Below are positions 8,470-17,495 of a stretch of 64,000 nucleotides of DNA, piece by piece. The notes beneath the pieces were generated by a model. It saw only the letters and a program-made list of their open reading frames with translations. It was not told the DNA's origin and did not search any database. The stretch's first letter is position 1. Each line of letters starts with the position of its first letter. Made by a program: the position numbers and the translations under genes. The DNA is from an uncultured Coriobacteriaceae bacterium. GTDB lineage: Bacteria; Actinomycetota; Coriobacteriia; Coriobacteriales; Coriobacteriaceae. The stretch is taken from assembly GCA_949287085.1 (NCBI GenBank), contig CASEER010000003.1, positions 28,789 through 92,788 on the forward strand. The letters run 5' to 3'.

Positions 8470-10308
8470 CTACGCCTGAGTCTTGGCGCCGTCGGCAGGG
8501 GCCTCAGCGCGCTCGCCGTGGCCATAGTGGGCCTTGCCCATCTGCGACCACTCGGGCTCCTCGTCGGGGATGGAGCCGGCCTTCTTGGTGAAGAACTCCT
8601 TGAGGCAGTTGTAAGCAACAAAGATACCCAGGATCACGATGAGGATCGCGAACACAAGCTGCAGACCCGATGTTGCGATCACGGTCATGCCGCCCGCGCT
8701 CAGCGCGTTCACGCAGCCGATGATGCTCTGCACGAGCGAGGTGAACGTGCACGCCAGCAGGAACACCACGGGCACATAGAGCATGAAGCCCTTGCGGCCG
8801 GTGCACTTGCAGAACACCGCGAGCGTGATCATGGTCATACCGCCGAGCAGCTGGTTGGACGCACCAAAGAGCGGCCAGATGTTGTTATAGCCACCAAAGG
8901 CAAGCGCGAAGCCCAGCGCAAGCGTCAGCACGGTGGAAACCCAGGTGTTGGAGAAGAACTTGGCAGCACCGGTGGACTCGGCCTGAACGTCCTCGGCAGC
9001 GTCGTCGCCCTTGGCAAAGAACTCCTGGAAGGACAGGCGACCAATGCGCGCCACGGCGTCAACCGAGGTGAGCGCGAGCGCCGACACACACATCGTCATG
9101 AACACGGTGGAAAGGGTGGCGGGCATACCAAAGGCCATCATGCCGCGGGCAACGCCCTGCGAGAAGATCTGGAACGGCGTACCGGTGAGCGCACCGCCGG
9201 CACCGCTCGTGTTGATGGTCGTGAACATGATGGCGGCCACCACGATGGCGAGCACGCCCACGAAGGACTCGAGCACCATGGCGCCGTAGCCCACGACGAC
9301 CATGTCCTGTTCCTTTTCGACCTGCTTAGAGGAGGTGTTAGACGAAACGAGGCTGTGGAAACCAGAGAGCGCGCCGCATGCGACGGACACAAAGAGCAGC
9401 GGGAACAGGTAGCTGCCCTTAGCGGCGAGCGCCGAGATGTCGGCAACCATGGGGGCGGTCATCGTAGCCTGGCCATTGGCGCCGAGCACAAACACGCCCA
9501 GCACAGCGCATACGATCATGACGATCATCATGATGCTCGTGAGGTAGTCACGCGGCTGCTTGAGGGTCTGGATGGGCATAGCCGCAGCAAAGAGCAGGTA
9601 CACACCAATAACAGCAAACCAGCCATACTTGCTCAGGTATACGGGGAACTGCATGCCCACGGCAAACATGAGCACAAAGAGCACCACGGCGAGCACGAGC
9701 TCTTTCCAACCGGAGAGCTCGAACTTGCGGTTGATCCAGCCAAACGCGATTGCCACAAAGGTGAAGAGGATCGAGATGGTGCCCGCGGCGCCGCCAGCGT
9801 AAGAGGCCGCAGCGTCCACGGTGCCGTCCGCCGCAAAGGTGGCCTGGAAGGTGCCCGCAACCATGTCCACAAAGGCAGCGATCACGATGATGGTAAAGAG
9901 CCAGCTAAAGAGCAGGAACAGGCGACGACCCGTGCGACCAATGTACTTCTCGATGAGCTGCGCGAGCGACTTACCGTTGTTCTTCACGCTGGCATAGAGC
10001 GCGCCAAAGTCGTGCACGGCGCCAAAGAAGATGCCGCCCACGAGCACCCACAGCAGCACCGGGAGCCAGCCAAACATCATCGCCGCGATGGTACCCGTAA
10101 CCGGGCCCGCGCCGCAGATCGAGCTGAACTGGTGCGAAAACGCCGTAAAGCACGAGGCGGGCGAGAAGTTCTTGCCGTCCTCCATGCGCTTGGCAGGTGT
10201 GAGGGCCTCGCGATCGATGCCCCAGGTTTTGGCCAGCCAGCGACCATACACGAGGTAGCCGGCGGCGAGCACCACCGCAGCAACTACAACGACAACCATT
10301 CCGTTCAT
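8470..10308 (-). CDS. cstA: Carbon starvation protein CstA family (peptide/pyruvate transporter)
   Basis: 612 residues from the ATG at 10308 (MNGMVVVVVAAVVLAAGYLV), preceded by AGGAAGGAA; a longer frame upstream has no support. Polytopic membrane protein with many helices. CstA hallmarks are visible near the N-terminus: the GYLVYGRWLAKTWGID segment, then CFTAFSHQFSSICGAGPVTG and GGIFFGAVHDFGALYASVKN. ALTSVDAVARIGRLSFQEF and the helix pair around YNNIWPLFGASNQLLGGMT are also conserved. The C-terminal tail is soluble (EWSQMGKAHYGHGERAEA). Family members import peptides or pyruvate under starvation; which one cannot be told here. Expression is likely controlled by the leader and operator upstream. 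Confidence 0.95.
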   Translation of the reverse strand: MNGMVVVVVAAVVLAAGYLVYGRWLAKTWGIDREALTPAKRMEDGKNFSPASCFTAFSHQFSSICGAGPVTGTIAAMMFGWLPVLLWVLVGGIFFGAVHDFGALYASVKNNGKSLAQLIEKYIGRTGRRLFLLFSWLFTIIVIAAFVDMVAGTFQATFAADGTVDAAASYAGGAAGTISILFTFVAIAFGWINRKFELSGWKELVLAVVLFVLMFAVGMQFPVYLSKYGWFAVIGVYLLFAAAMPIQTLKQPRDYLTSIMMIVMIVCAVLGVFVLGANGQATMTAPMVADISALAAKGSYLFPLLFVSVACGALSGFHSLVSSNTSSKQVEKEQDMVVVGYGAMVLESFVGVLAIVVAAIMFTTINTSGAGGALTGTPFQIFSQGVARGMMAFGMPATLSTVFMTMCVSALALTSVDAVARIGRLSFQEFFAKGDDAAEDVQAESTGAAKFFSNTWVSTVLTLALGFALAFGGYNNIWPLFGASNQLLGGMTMITLAVFCKCTGRKGFMLYVPVVFLLACTFTSLVQSIIGCVNALSAGGMTVIATSGLQLVFAILIVILGIFVAYNCLKEFFTKKAGSIPDEEPEWSQMGKAHYGHGERAEAPADGAKTQA

Positions 10309-10409
10309 GACAAATTCCTTCCTACGGGCTCCCCCATGACGATGCGATCTACGTACGCGCGCCGTCGTGCGCATCGACGACGTGCCTTCGCGCAAGCGCG
10401 GGCAGATAC

Positions 10410-10444
10410 AAAAAACGAGGGCCATCGATATACGACGGCCCTCG
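10410..10444 (-). terminator. Attenuator-like terminator in the cstA leader
   Basis: Minus-strand stem CGAGGGCC / GGCCCTCG with a 13-base loop followed by TTTTTTG, about 100 bases upstream of the cstA start and downstream of the only good promoter. A terminator between promoter and gene implies conditional read-through. Confidence 0.8.
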
Positions 10445-10450
10445 TCAAGC

Positions 10451-10494
10451 AGCCGCCCGCGAAGAGCGCGGGCTGGCGATATCCAACCCGCGCT
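10451..10494 (-). promoter_or_regulatory. Two mutually exclusive hairpins in the cstA leader
   Basis: One stem pairs 10465-10476 with 10483-10494 (AGCGCGGGTTGG with CCAGCCCGCGCT). The alternative pairs 10467-10474 with 10451-10461 (AGCCCGCG with CGCGGGCGGCT). The two share 10467-10474, so they cannot form together. They sit between a short leader ORF and the terminator, the arrangement expected of attenuation. No folding was computed. Confidence 0.55.
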
Positions 10495-10534
10495 AGCTAA
10501 TTACCTCACCCGAAATTAGTAGGTAAGCATGCAT
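10493..10534 (-). CDS. Putative 13-residue leader peptide of cstA
   Basis: A 13-codon frame, MHAYLLISGEVIS, starts with ATG at 10534; AAAGG lies about nine bases upstream. It contains two consecutive CTA leucine codons and other A/T-ending codons, which is unlike the strong C/G third-position preference of the surrounding genes. Its stop codon overlaps the first leader hairpin (arm 10483-10494), so translation would influence RNA folding. This is an inference from layout only; a chance ORF of this size is possible. Confidence 0.35.
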   Translation of the reverse strand: MHAYLLISGEVIS

Positions 10535-10602
10535 CGCAGAGCAACCTTTCGTCCTGTCGAGCGCAGCCCTGTGCTACGGCTCGATGCTGTTAAGCGGTCA
10601 TG

Positions 10603-10631
10603 ATTGTGTCGCTTTAGTTAAGTGGAGTCAA
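10603..10631 (-). promoter_or_regulatory. cstA promoter with embedded operator-like motif
   Basis: Minus-strand -35 TTGACT (10626-10631) and -10 CACAAT (10603-10608) with a 17-base spacer. The plus-strand 17-mer CTTTAGTTAAGTGGAGT (10612-10628) lies in the spacer and overlaps the -35. It recurs almost unchanged upstream of the amino-acid ABC operon at 33680. The rest of the gap up to 10728 shows no gene. Confidence 0.6.
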
Positions 10632-10728
10632 GTTTGTTACCAACGTGTTGCAAGATGACGCCTTGTCAAGCAAACGGGACGCAAAGCACACATGGAGGCT
10701 GCCTCCCGCTTGCGGCCTTTAGGGGCTT

Positions 10729-12732
10729 TTAGGAAAAGAGGCGCGTGGCGGCCTCGACCTGCTCCGGCGTGCCAATAAGGCCCACTTTGTCGCCCGCGTG
10801 CAACGTGGTTTGCGCGTCAATGAAGAGCATCACATCGTCGTCGCGCCGCAACGCCACGGCGTTGGCGCCAGTCTGGGCGCGCAGGTCCAGCTCACCGAGC
10901 GTGCGCTCCGCGGCCGAGCTGCCAGCCTCCACCGTCTTCCACTCCAACTCGACTTCGGACAGCGAGGCCGCCAGGCGCTCAAACGCCCGCCGGCGCGCAC
11001 CCTGCGCGTTGTTGCCCAGCGCCTCGTAGTCGCTCGCACGCAGCTCGTTGGCGTAATCCTGAATCTGGCGCGGGGTGTAGCCCAGGTCGATCATAGTGTG
11101 CCGCATCAGCTCGATGCCGCCTTCGAGTTCCGGGCGCACGACCTCGTTGGCGCCCGCGGCCACGAGCGCCGCCAAGCCGTCCTCATCCTCCGCACGCGTC
11201 ACAATGTGCAGCTCCGGCGCGATTGCACGGGCTTCGTGCGTGATGGCCTCGGCAGCGGCATCTCCACTGCTTGCAATCACAAGAACGCGCGCCGTGTCCA
11301 GGTGCGCGTGCGCCAGAATCTCGGAGTTGGCAGCGTCGCCCACCAGCACCGAGAGGCCGTCTGCCTCGGCTTCCTCGGCGGTCTCGAGCTCGCGCTCCAC
11401 CAGCAGGCCGGGAATTTCCAGGTTCTTGAGCACCTCGGTCACGCACTGGCCCGCGTGGCCATACCCCACCACGACCACGTGGTCATGCAGGTCGTTTTGG
11501 GGCGCGGCAAAATGGCGCACGTGCCGCTCGTACAGCGCAGCCAGGCGCTCGTGCCCGCGCATCCAATGCTCAATGGGGCCAATCGCCTTGAATACGAACG
11601 AGTTAAGTGCAATCGAAACCACGGCGCCGCCCAGGATCAACGTGTATTGCTCGGCCGACAAAATGCCCAGCGCCATGCCTGTCTGCCCAATGATGAACGA
11701 GAATTCGCCGATCTGCGACAGGCCCGCAGCCACGGTGAGCGTGCCGCGCAGCCCCGCAGAAAGCACCACGCCAAGCACCATGTTGATGAACCACTTGCCC
11801 ACCATAATGAGCGCCACGAGTGCCACCAGCTCACCCATATGAGCCGCAAGCGTGGTTGGGTTGACCATCATGCCCACCGAGGCAAAGAAGATGATGGAGA
11901 AGAGGTCCTTGAACGGAATAGCCTCGGCCGCCACGCGGTGCGAAAGCTTGGATCCGCTCACCACCACGCCGGCCAAAAACGCGCCAAGCGCCACCGAGAG
12001 GTCAAAGAGCATCGAGGCCACCATGGCCGTGCCCAGCGCAATGACCACCACGGCCAGCTGGAAGAGCTCGCTGGGACAAAAACGAGCGATCTTGTTGAGC
12101 ACCCACGGCAGCACGCGCGAGCCCACCACGAGCATGAGCGCCACAAAAACGACCGTCTTAACAAGCGCCTCGGCCAGGCCAAGCGCAAGCTCCGCGCCCG
12201 AGACCTCGCCCGGGCCAAACACCACGGGCAGCACCACCAGAATCACCACGGTGGCAAGGTCTTCCACAATGAGCCAACCCGTGGCCACGCGGCCGCCGTG
12301 CGTTTGGTACAGGCCCGCGTCGGTCAGGTTTTTGATGAGTACCACGGTCGAGGCGATGCTCACCGAGAGGCCCAGCATGACGCCGGCCTCGGCCGACCAG
12401 CCAAACGCCAGCGCCAGCGCGTAGCCCGCGAGCGTGCCCAACACAATTTGCAAAATGGCGCCCGGCACCGCAATGCCTTTGACCTCAAACAGATCCTTGA
12501 GCGAAAAATGCAGGCCGGTGCTGAACATCATGAACATCACGCCGACCTCAGACAGCTGGTTCATGGCGTCCGAATCGCCAATAAAGCCCGGGGTAAAGGG
12601 GCTCACCACCAGGCCGCCTACCAGGTACCCCACAATGGGCGGCAAACGCAGGGCGCGCGCGACCACACCGCCGGCAAACGCCGCGACGAGCGCGAACACA
12701 AACGTCATGAGCAGAATCGTGTCCCCGTGCAT
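10729..12732 (-). CDS. Monovalent cation:proton antiporter-2 (CPA2/KefB-like) with RCK domains
   Basis: 667 residues from the ATG at 12732 (MHGDTILLMTFVFALVAAF), with AGGAG five bases upstream. About 12 membrane helices form a Na+/H+ exchanger domain (residues 1-390; e.g. LRLPPIVGYLVGGLVVSPFTPGF, and SIASTVVLIKNLTDAG). A TrkA-N/RCK domain follows at about 415-530, with the Rossmann motif VVVVGYGHAGQCV, and a TrkA-C domain closes the protein (about residues 590-665, ERTLGELDLRAQTGANAVAL). This layout fits ligand-gated K+ or Na+ efflux or pH homeostasis. The transported ion is not determined. It stands alone on the minus strand, divergent from glmU. Confidence 0.93.
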   Translation of the reverse strand: MHGDTILLMTFVFALVAAFAGGVVARALRLPPIVGYLVGGLVVSPFTPGFIGDSDAMNQLSEVGVMFMMFSTGLHFSLKDLFEVKGIAVPGAILQIVLGTLAGYALALAFGWSAEAGVMLGLSVSIASTVVLIKNLTDAGLYQTHGGRVATGWLIVEDLATVVILVVLPVVFGPGEVSGAELALGLAEALVKTVVFVALMLVVGSRVLPWVLNKIARFCPSELFQLAVVVIALGTAMVASMLFDLSVALGAFLAGVVVSGSKLSHRVAAEAIPFKDLFSIIFFASVGMMVNPTTLAAHMGELVALVALIMVGKWFINMVLGVVLSAGLRGTLTVAAGLSQIGEFSFIIGQTGMALGILSAEQYTLILGGAVVSIALNSFVFKAIGPIEHWMRGHERLAALYERHVRHFAAPQNDLHDHVVVVGYGHAGQCVTEVLKNLEIPGLLVERELETAEEAEADGLSVLVGDAANSEILAHAHLDTARVLVIASSGDAAAEAITHEARAIAPELHIVTRAEDEDGLAALVAAGANEVVRPELEGGIELMRHTMIDLGYTPRQIQDYANELRASDYEALGNNAQGARRRAFERLAASLSEVELEWKTVEAGSSAAERTLGELDLRAQTGANAVALRRDDDVMLFIDAQTTLHAGDKVGLIGTPEQVEAATRLFS

Positions 12733-13146
12733 ACATCTCCTATATAAAGCTAAAACGACCACGCACCAGCGGGCCCCACGTCATGTCTGGTTATTGGTCT
12801 ACCCCAAAACAGGCCACCTATCCGGCGGAGAGCGCCAAGCCCCGCCAAACATCCGCATTCCTGCGGGCGAGCCGGGGTGCAGCAAGGCGGCGGGGGCAAT
12901 CAGGGCGGGTCGTCCGCTCGTTTGTGCGCCTGCATCTGGCAATCGCCCGCATTCCTGCGCATTCGCTGTGGCGTTTGGGCCATCTGGGTGTATGTTGACC
13001 CCGCATGCTGGCGCGCTAAGGTATTATCCAAGGGGTCAGCAGCTCGATTTGAGTCCCTTTCTGAGTGTTGCGCGCCCGCGCAGCCGCGTGAACCGTCTCA
13101 AGCCGAGCCTTCGGCATTTCACGGTACGCGCGAATCGGGGGAGCTC
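12733..13146 (+). promoter_or_regulatory. Divergent regulatory gap upstream of glmU
   Basis: 414 bp without a supported gene, between the divergent antiporter and glmU. A TATTAT at 13022-13027 is a candidate -10 for glmU, and TTGACC upstream is too far (21 bases) to be a normal -35, so the promoter call is weak. The 13-mer CCGCATTCCTGCG or a near copy appears twice (about 12853 and 12947). Nothing else stands out. Confidence 0.3.
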
Positions 13147-14538
13147 ATGGAAGCAACTGCCATTATTCTTGCTGCGGGCGAGGGCACCCGCATGAAGTCG
13201 AGCCACGCCAAAGTGGCCCACAAAATCCTGGGAAAACCAATGATCAACTGGGTGGTTGACGCCACGCTCGCCGCCGGTTGCCCGCACATCATCGTGGTGG
13301 TGGGCAGCCACGCCGACGAGGTGCGCGCCATCATTGACGCCTCGTACCAGGACGCCGCGGCCACCATTGAGTGCGTAGAGCAGACCGAGCGCCTGGGCAC
13401 CGGCCACGCAGTCAAGGTCGCGCTTGAGGCGAGCGGCATTGTGGAGGGCCCGGTTGTGGTGCTCAACGGCGACCTGCCGCTCATCCAGCCCGAGACCATC
13501 GAGCACTTTGCCGCCACCGTTGCCACCGGCGAGACCGCCGCGGCGGCGCTCTCCATGCTGCCGCCCGACCCGTTTGGCTACGGCCGCATCGTGCTTGACG
13601 ACACCGGCTCGCTCGTGGAAATCGTCGAGCAGAAGGATTGCACGCCCGAGCAGGCCGCCATACAGGAGTGCAACGCCGGGTGCTACGCGTTTGACGGTGC
13701 GCAGCTGGCCGCGCACATCGGCGACATCACCAACGACAATGCCCAGGGCGAGTACTACCTGCCCGACATGCTCGCCATCCTGCGCGAAGCTGGGCAGCAC
13801 GTTACCTCGTTCTGCTGCGACGACTACCGCGATGCCCTGGGCGTGAACAGCCGTACGCAGCTGGCCGAGCTCACCGCCATCGCGCGCGGCCGCATCAACG
13901 AGGCGCTCATGGCCGAAGGAGTCACCTTTATTGACCCCTCTCTCGCCTGGATTGGCCCCGACTGCACCGTTGGACGCGACACGGTCATTTGGCCGCTCAC
14001 CTTTATGGACGGCACCTGCACCATCGGCGAGGGCTGCGAGGTTGGTCCCAACACGCGCCTTACCAACGTAACCTGCGGCAACAACAGCTCGCTCAACGAA
14101 ACCGTAGCCATCGACGTGGTCATTGAGAACGAGGTCACCTGCGGCCCGCGCGCCTACCTGCGCCCCGGCACGCACCTGCTTGACCGCGCGCACGTGGGCA
14201 CGCACGTCGAGATCAAGAAATCCACCATTGGCGAAGGCTCCAAGGTCCCGCATCTCTCTTACATTGGCGACACCACCATGGGGTCGGGCGTCAACATTGG
14301 CGCGGGCTCCATTACCTGCAATTACGACGGCGTCCACAAGAACCCCACCACCATTGGCGACAACACGTTCATTGGCTCGAACACCATGATGGTGGCGCCC
14401 GTGAACATTGGGTCAAACGCGGTGACGGGCGCTGGCGGTACTATTACCAAGGATGTTCCTGACGGCGCACTCGCCCTCGAGCGCACCGATCAGCGCATCA
14501 TAGCCGGATACACCGAGCGCAAGCGCGCACGGCAGTAG
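13147..14538 (+). CDS. glmU: Bifunctional UDP-N-acetylglucosamine pyrophosphorylase / glucosamine-1-phosphate N-acetyltransferase
   Basis: 463 residues from the ATG at 13147, preceded by GGGGGAG. The N-terminal uridyltransferase domain opens with AIILAAGEGTRMKSSHAKV, the nucleotide-binding loop with its catalytic Arg and Lys; VVLNGDLPLI holds the metal-binding Asp. The C-terminal left-handed beta-helix shows hexapeptide repeats from about residue 250 onward (for example TIGEGSKVPHLSYIGD and MGSGVNIGAGSITCNYDG), including the conserved acetyltransferase block. It makes UDP-GlcNAc for peptidoglycan and teichoic acids. The 53-bp gap to prs suggests one transcript. The length is normal for the family. 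Confidence 0.97.
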   Translation: MEATAIILAAGEGTRMKSSHAKVAHKILGKPMINWVVDATLAAGCPHIIVVVGSHADEVRAIIDASYQDAAATIECVEQTERLGTGHAVKVALEASGIVEGPVVVLNGDLPLIQPETIEHFAATVATGETAAAALSMLPPDPFGYGRIVLDDTGSLVEIVEQKDCTPEQAAIQECNAGCYAFDGAQLAAHIGDITNDNAQGEYYLPDMLAILREAGQHVTSFCCDDYRDALGVNSRTQLAELTAIARGRINEALMAEGVTFIDPSLAWIGPDCTVGRDTVIWPLTFMDGTCTIGEGCEVGPNTRLTNVTCGNNSSLNETVAIDVVIENEVTCGPRAYLRPGTHLLDRAHVGTHVEIKKSTIGEGSKVPHLSYIGDTTMGSGVNIGAGSITCNYDGVHKNPTTIGDNTFIGSNTMMVAPVNIGSNAVTGAGGTITKDVPDGALALERTDQRIIAGYTERKRARQ

Positions 14539-14591
14539 CGGAATCTGTCGGACTCGAACGCCTCACAGTCGAGCAGAAGGAGAAGGGGAAC

Positions 14592-15575
14592 ATGCCCATC
14601 AACGACCCATCGAAAACCGTTGCGATGCAAAAGACGCTGCGCCTGTACTCGGGAACGGCCAACCGGCCGCTCGCCGAAAAGGTTGCCGAGCTGTTGGGGG
14701 TCGAGCTTTCGGGCCTGACACTCGAAAAATTTGCCAACGGCGAGATTTACGCACGCTTCGATGAGACGGTACGCGGTGCAGACGTGTTCTTCATCCAATC
14801 CATCTCGGGCAACGTGAACGACGCGCTCATGGAGCTCTTCATTGTGGCCGACGCAGCCAAGCGCGCCTCCGCGCGCACCATTACCGCGTGCATCACGCAC
14901 TACGGCTACGCACGCCAGGACCGCAAAGCCGCCCCGCGCGAGCCCATTACCGCGCGCCTGGTGGCCAACCTAATCGAGCGCTCGGGCGTGAACCGCGTTA
15001 TTACGCTCGACCTGCACCAGGGTCAGATCCAGGGCTTCTTTGACATCCCGCTGAACCACCTCTCGGCGCTGCCGCTCTTTGGCGAGTACTACAACAACAT
15101 GCACTTTGATACCGAGAACCTGGTTGTGGTGTCGCCCGACGTGGGCCGCGCCAAGGCCGCCAAGAAGCTCTCCGATATGCTCGGTTGCGACCTGGCCATC
15201 GCCCACAAGGGCCGCCCGCGCCACAACGCCGCCGAGGTCATGGGCATCATTGGCGACATCAAGGGCAAGACCTGCATCATCAACGACGACATGATTGACA
15301 CCGCCGGCACGCTGTGCGCCAACGTGAAGGAGCTCAAGGCCCTGGGCGCGGGCGACATCTACGTGTGCGCGACGCACGGCATTTTCTCGGGCCCGGCCAT
15401 CGAGCGCCTGAACGACGCGCCGATCGTTGAGTGCGTGGTCACCGACTCCATCCCGGTCAAGGTGGGTGGCAAGATCAAGACCATCACCGTGGCGGACGAG
15501 TTTGCCAACGCCATCGCAGCCGTGTACGACGAGGAGAGCGTCTCCAAGCTCGTCGGCGGCGACTTCGCACTGTAA
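14592..15575 (+). CDS. prs: Ribose-phosphate pyrophosphokinase (PRPP synthetase)
   Basis: 327 residues, with AAGGAGAAGGGG upstream of the start. Family blocks are clear: LTLEKFANGEIYARFDETVRG (ATP-site loop), CITHYGYARQDRKAAPREPI (flexible catalytic region), DLHQGQIQGFFDIPLNHL, VVSPDVGRAKAAKKLSDMLG, and the PRPP-binding CIINDDMIDTAGTLC. It converts ribose 5-phosphate and ATP to PRPP, feeding PurF, which is also in this window. glmU-prs linkage is common in Gram-positives, and pth follows, as in many firmicute and actinobacterial genomes. Confidence 0.97.
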   Translation: MPINDPSKTVAMQKTLRLYSGTANRPLAEKVAELLGVELSGLTLEKFANGEIYARFDETVRGADVFFIQSISGNVNDALMELFIVADAAKRASARTITACITHYGYARQDRKAAPREPITARLVANLIERSGVNRVITLDLHQGQIQGFFDIPLNHLSALPLFGEYYNNMHFDTENLVVVSPDVGRAKAAKKLSDMLGCDLAIAHKGRPRHNAAEVMGIIGDIKGKTCIINDDMIDTAGTLCANVKELKALGAGDIYVCATHGIFSGPAIERLNDAPIVECVVTDSIPVKVGGKIKTITVADEFANAIAAVYDEESVSKLVGGDFAL

Positions 15576-15635
15576 GACACGCAGGGAATCACGTACAGAA
15601 GGCGCGCGGTCTGCACACAACGCATGTCTTAGGTA

Positions 15636-15659
15636 AGGGCCCGCTTCTGCGGGCCCTTA
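15636..15659 (+). terminator. GC hairpin between prs and pth
   Basis: Stem AGGGCCCGC / GCGGGCCCT with a TTCT loop, 60 bases after prs and 21 before pth. There is no real T tract, so it may be a partial terminator or an mRNA-stabilising hairpin rather than a full stop. Confidence 0.4.
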
Positions 15660-15679
15660 TGCCGCAAAAAGGAGCTTAC

Positions 15680-16309
15680 ATGGCAGCAGCACAACCAATG
15701 CCCATCCGCATGGTGGCGGGGCTCGGCAATCCAGGACCAGATTACGCTGAGACTCGGCACAACGCCGGCTTCCAGACCGTCGACGAGCTTGCGCGGCGAG
15801 CAGGCGTTTCGTATTGGAAAAACCAGCTGGGCGCCGAAGTTGCCACCACCCGCGTGCGCGATGCAGAAGCCGAGGGCGGCGTGCGCGAGGTCATACTTGT
15901 TAAGCCCCAGAGCTTTATGAACACGAGCGGCGGCCCCATCTCGAAGCTCTGCCGCGAGTACGGCGTGGCGCCCGAGGAGCTGCTTGTGGTGCACGACGAG
16001 CTCGACATCCCCGAGGGCGACGTGCGCGTAAAGGTCGGCGGCGGCCACGCGGGCCACAACGGGCTGCGCTCCATCATCGACAAGTTGGGCAGTCGCGACT
16101 TTAGCCGTATCCGCTTTGGCATTGGCGAGCCTCCGGGAAAGATGTCCACCGCCGATTTTGTGCTCAAGCAGTTGCGCGGCAAGGACGCCGAAGGGTTTGC
16201 CGATACCGTCCAGCGCGCCGCCGATTCCTGCGAGCTGGCCCTCATGCACGGCGTTATCTACGCGCGCGATCACGTCAACGGAGCCGCTGCCAACAACGGC
16301 AAGCACTAA
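15680..16309 (+). CDS. pth: Peptidyl-tRNA hydrolase
   Basis: 209 residues from the ATG at 15680 with AAAAAGGAG upstream. The catalytic histidine lies in MVAGLGNPGPDYAETRHNAG, and the conserved LVKPQSFMNTSGG, VVHDELDIPEGDVRVKVGGG and HAGHNGLRSI blocks follow. It recycles peptidyl-tRNAs released from stalled ribosomes. Slightly long at the N-terminus (MAAAQPMPIR before the core) but otherwise standard. Third gene of the glmU-prs-pth cluster. The C-terminal RDHVNGAAANNGKH is a low-complexity tail. Confidence 0.96.
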   Translation: MAAAQPMPIRMVAGLGNPGPDYAETRHNAGFQTVDELARRAGVSYWKNQLGAEVATTRVRDAEAEGGVREVILVKPQSFMNTSGGPISKLCREYGVAPEELLVVHDELDIPEGDVRVKVGGGHAGHNGLRSIIDKLGSRDFSRIRFGIGEPPGKMSTADFVLKQLRGKDAEGFADTVQRAADSCELALMHGVIYARDHVNGAAANNGKH

Positions 16310-16655
16310 CGGCAGAACAACATAGAGGACATCGCACAAATACAGCCCCGGACCGGAGCGGTTGGGCGCGCATCCGTCAAATTGGCGCACCGACGTCTAC
16401 GCGGCGAAGCGGCCCCTGTCGCACACCACGGCTCCCGCGGCGGGGCGGTCTATGCAACATACCGCAAGCCCCCGCAGCGGAACCGTCCGCACCGCTCACC
16501 CAATAGCGCCCCGCCCCTGCGTCGAACGCACAGGCAGCGGGGTATAATCGGTCTTGTGTGTGCAGGCAGGAGCCCAAGCGCACGCGCCGGCGCGCCATCT
16601 GCAGGCGCCCGCGCTGCCACCGTAGCCGCCCTGCCTCGTTCTAGAGAGGGGTTCT
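16310..16655 (+). promoter_or_regulatory. Upstream region of the NfnAB-like operon
   Basis: A 346-bp gap without a gene I can support. It holds a consensus -10 TATAAT at 16543-16548, but no convincing -35 at the right distance. A GC-rich stem-like stretch lies just before it. About 110 bases separate this -10 from the first codon. Confidence 0.4.
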
Positions 16656-17495
16656 ATGTTCAAGATCCTGAAAAAGACGCAGTTCTCGGAGAAGGTCTTC
16701 GAGTTCCGCGTCCACGCGCCCAGGATGGCCAAGCATGCGCACGCGGGCCAGTTCCTCATGGTGCGCATCAACGAGACCGGCGAGCGCGTGCCGTTCACCT
16801 TTGCCAACTGGAACCCGGAGGAGGGCTGGATCGAGTTCATCTTCATGGTCGTGGGCAAGACGACCGAGTGCCTGTCCAAGCTCAACGAGGGTGACGAGAT
16901 TCAGGACATCACGGGGCCGCTGGGCTGCCCGACCGAGATCGAGGGCGACCGCGTGGTCATTCTCGGCGGCGGCGTGGGCCTGGCCATTGCCTACCCCGTC
17001 GCACGCACCATGTGCGAAGCCGGCAAGAAGGTCTCCGTCATCATGGGCGCCCGCACCAAGGACCTGCTCATCCTGACCGAGCAGTTTGAGGCCCTGCCGC
17101 TCGAGAACCTCTTCATTACCACTGACGACGGCTCGATGGGCGAGAAGGGCGTGGTCACGGCCCCGCTCGAGCGCCTGTGCGAAGCCGACGCGATTGACTC
17201 CGCCTTTGCCGTTGGCCCCGTGCCCATGATGAAGTTCTCGTCGCTCACCTGCCAGAAGTACAACGTGCCCATTGTGGCGTCGCTCAACCCCATCATGGTT
17301 GACGGCACCGGCATGTGCGGCTGCTGCCGCGTTGAGGTGGGCGGCAAGACCCAGTTCGCCTGCGTTGACGGCCCCGACTTTGACGCAACCCAGGTTGACT
17401 GGGACGACCTCGCCAAGCGCCAGGCTACCTACCGCACCGAAGAGGCCGCGTCCATGAAGCATTATGAGGAGGAGTGCGCATGCCAGCAGAAGTAA
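16656..17495 (+). CDS. Sulfide/dihydroorotate dehydrogenase-like FAD/NAD-binding protein (NfnA-like)
   Basis: 279 residues. The N-terminal FAD-binding barrel (residues 1-100) includes the FAD motif GERVPFTFANW. An NAD-binding domain follows, with VVILGGGVGLAIAYPVARTM. A C-terminal cysteine cluster, DGTGMCGCCRVEVGGKTQFAC, is the expected [2Fe-2S] site. Together with the next gene this matches the small subunit of NADH-dependent reduced ferredoxin:NADP+ oxidoreductase (NfnAB), an electron-bifurcating enzyme; annotation pipelines often call it 'sulfide dehydrogenase-like'. The following gene starts inside this one (16-base overlap), implying translational coupling. The bifurcating role is inferred from the pairing. 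Confidence 0.88.
   Translation: MFKILKKTQFSEKVFEFRVHAPRMAKHAHAGQFLMVRINETGERVPFTFANWNPEEGWIEFIFMVVGKTTECLSKLNEGDEIQDITGPLGCPTEIEGDRVVILGGGVGLAIAYPVARTMCEAGKKVSVIMGARTKDLLILTEQFEALPLENLFITTDDGSMGEKGVVTAPLERLCEADAIDSAFAVGPVPMMKFSSLTCQKYNVPIVASLNPIMVDGTGMCGCCRVEVGGKTQFACVDGPDFDATQVDWDDLAKRQATYRTEEAASMKHYEEECACQQK

Noticed and set aside
8518..10500. 660-codon plus-strand frame opposite cstA
   Set aside because: Antisense to a conserved transporter; the product is rich in His, Glu and Arg with no domain-like pattern. The same holds for the long frames opposite the antiporter, the EF-G-like gene and the ABC exporters.
16382..16894. 170-codon frame overlapping the NfnA-like gene start
   Set aside because: It has no RBS, overlaps the well-supported gene in another frame and shows no recognisable family.
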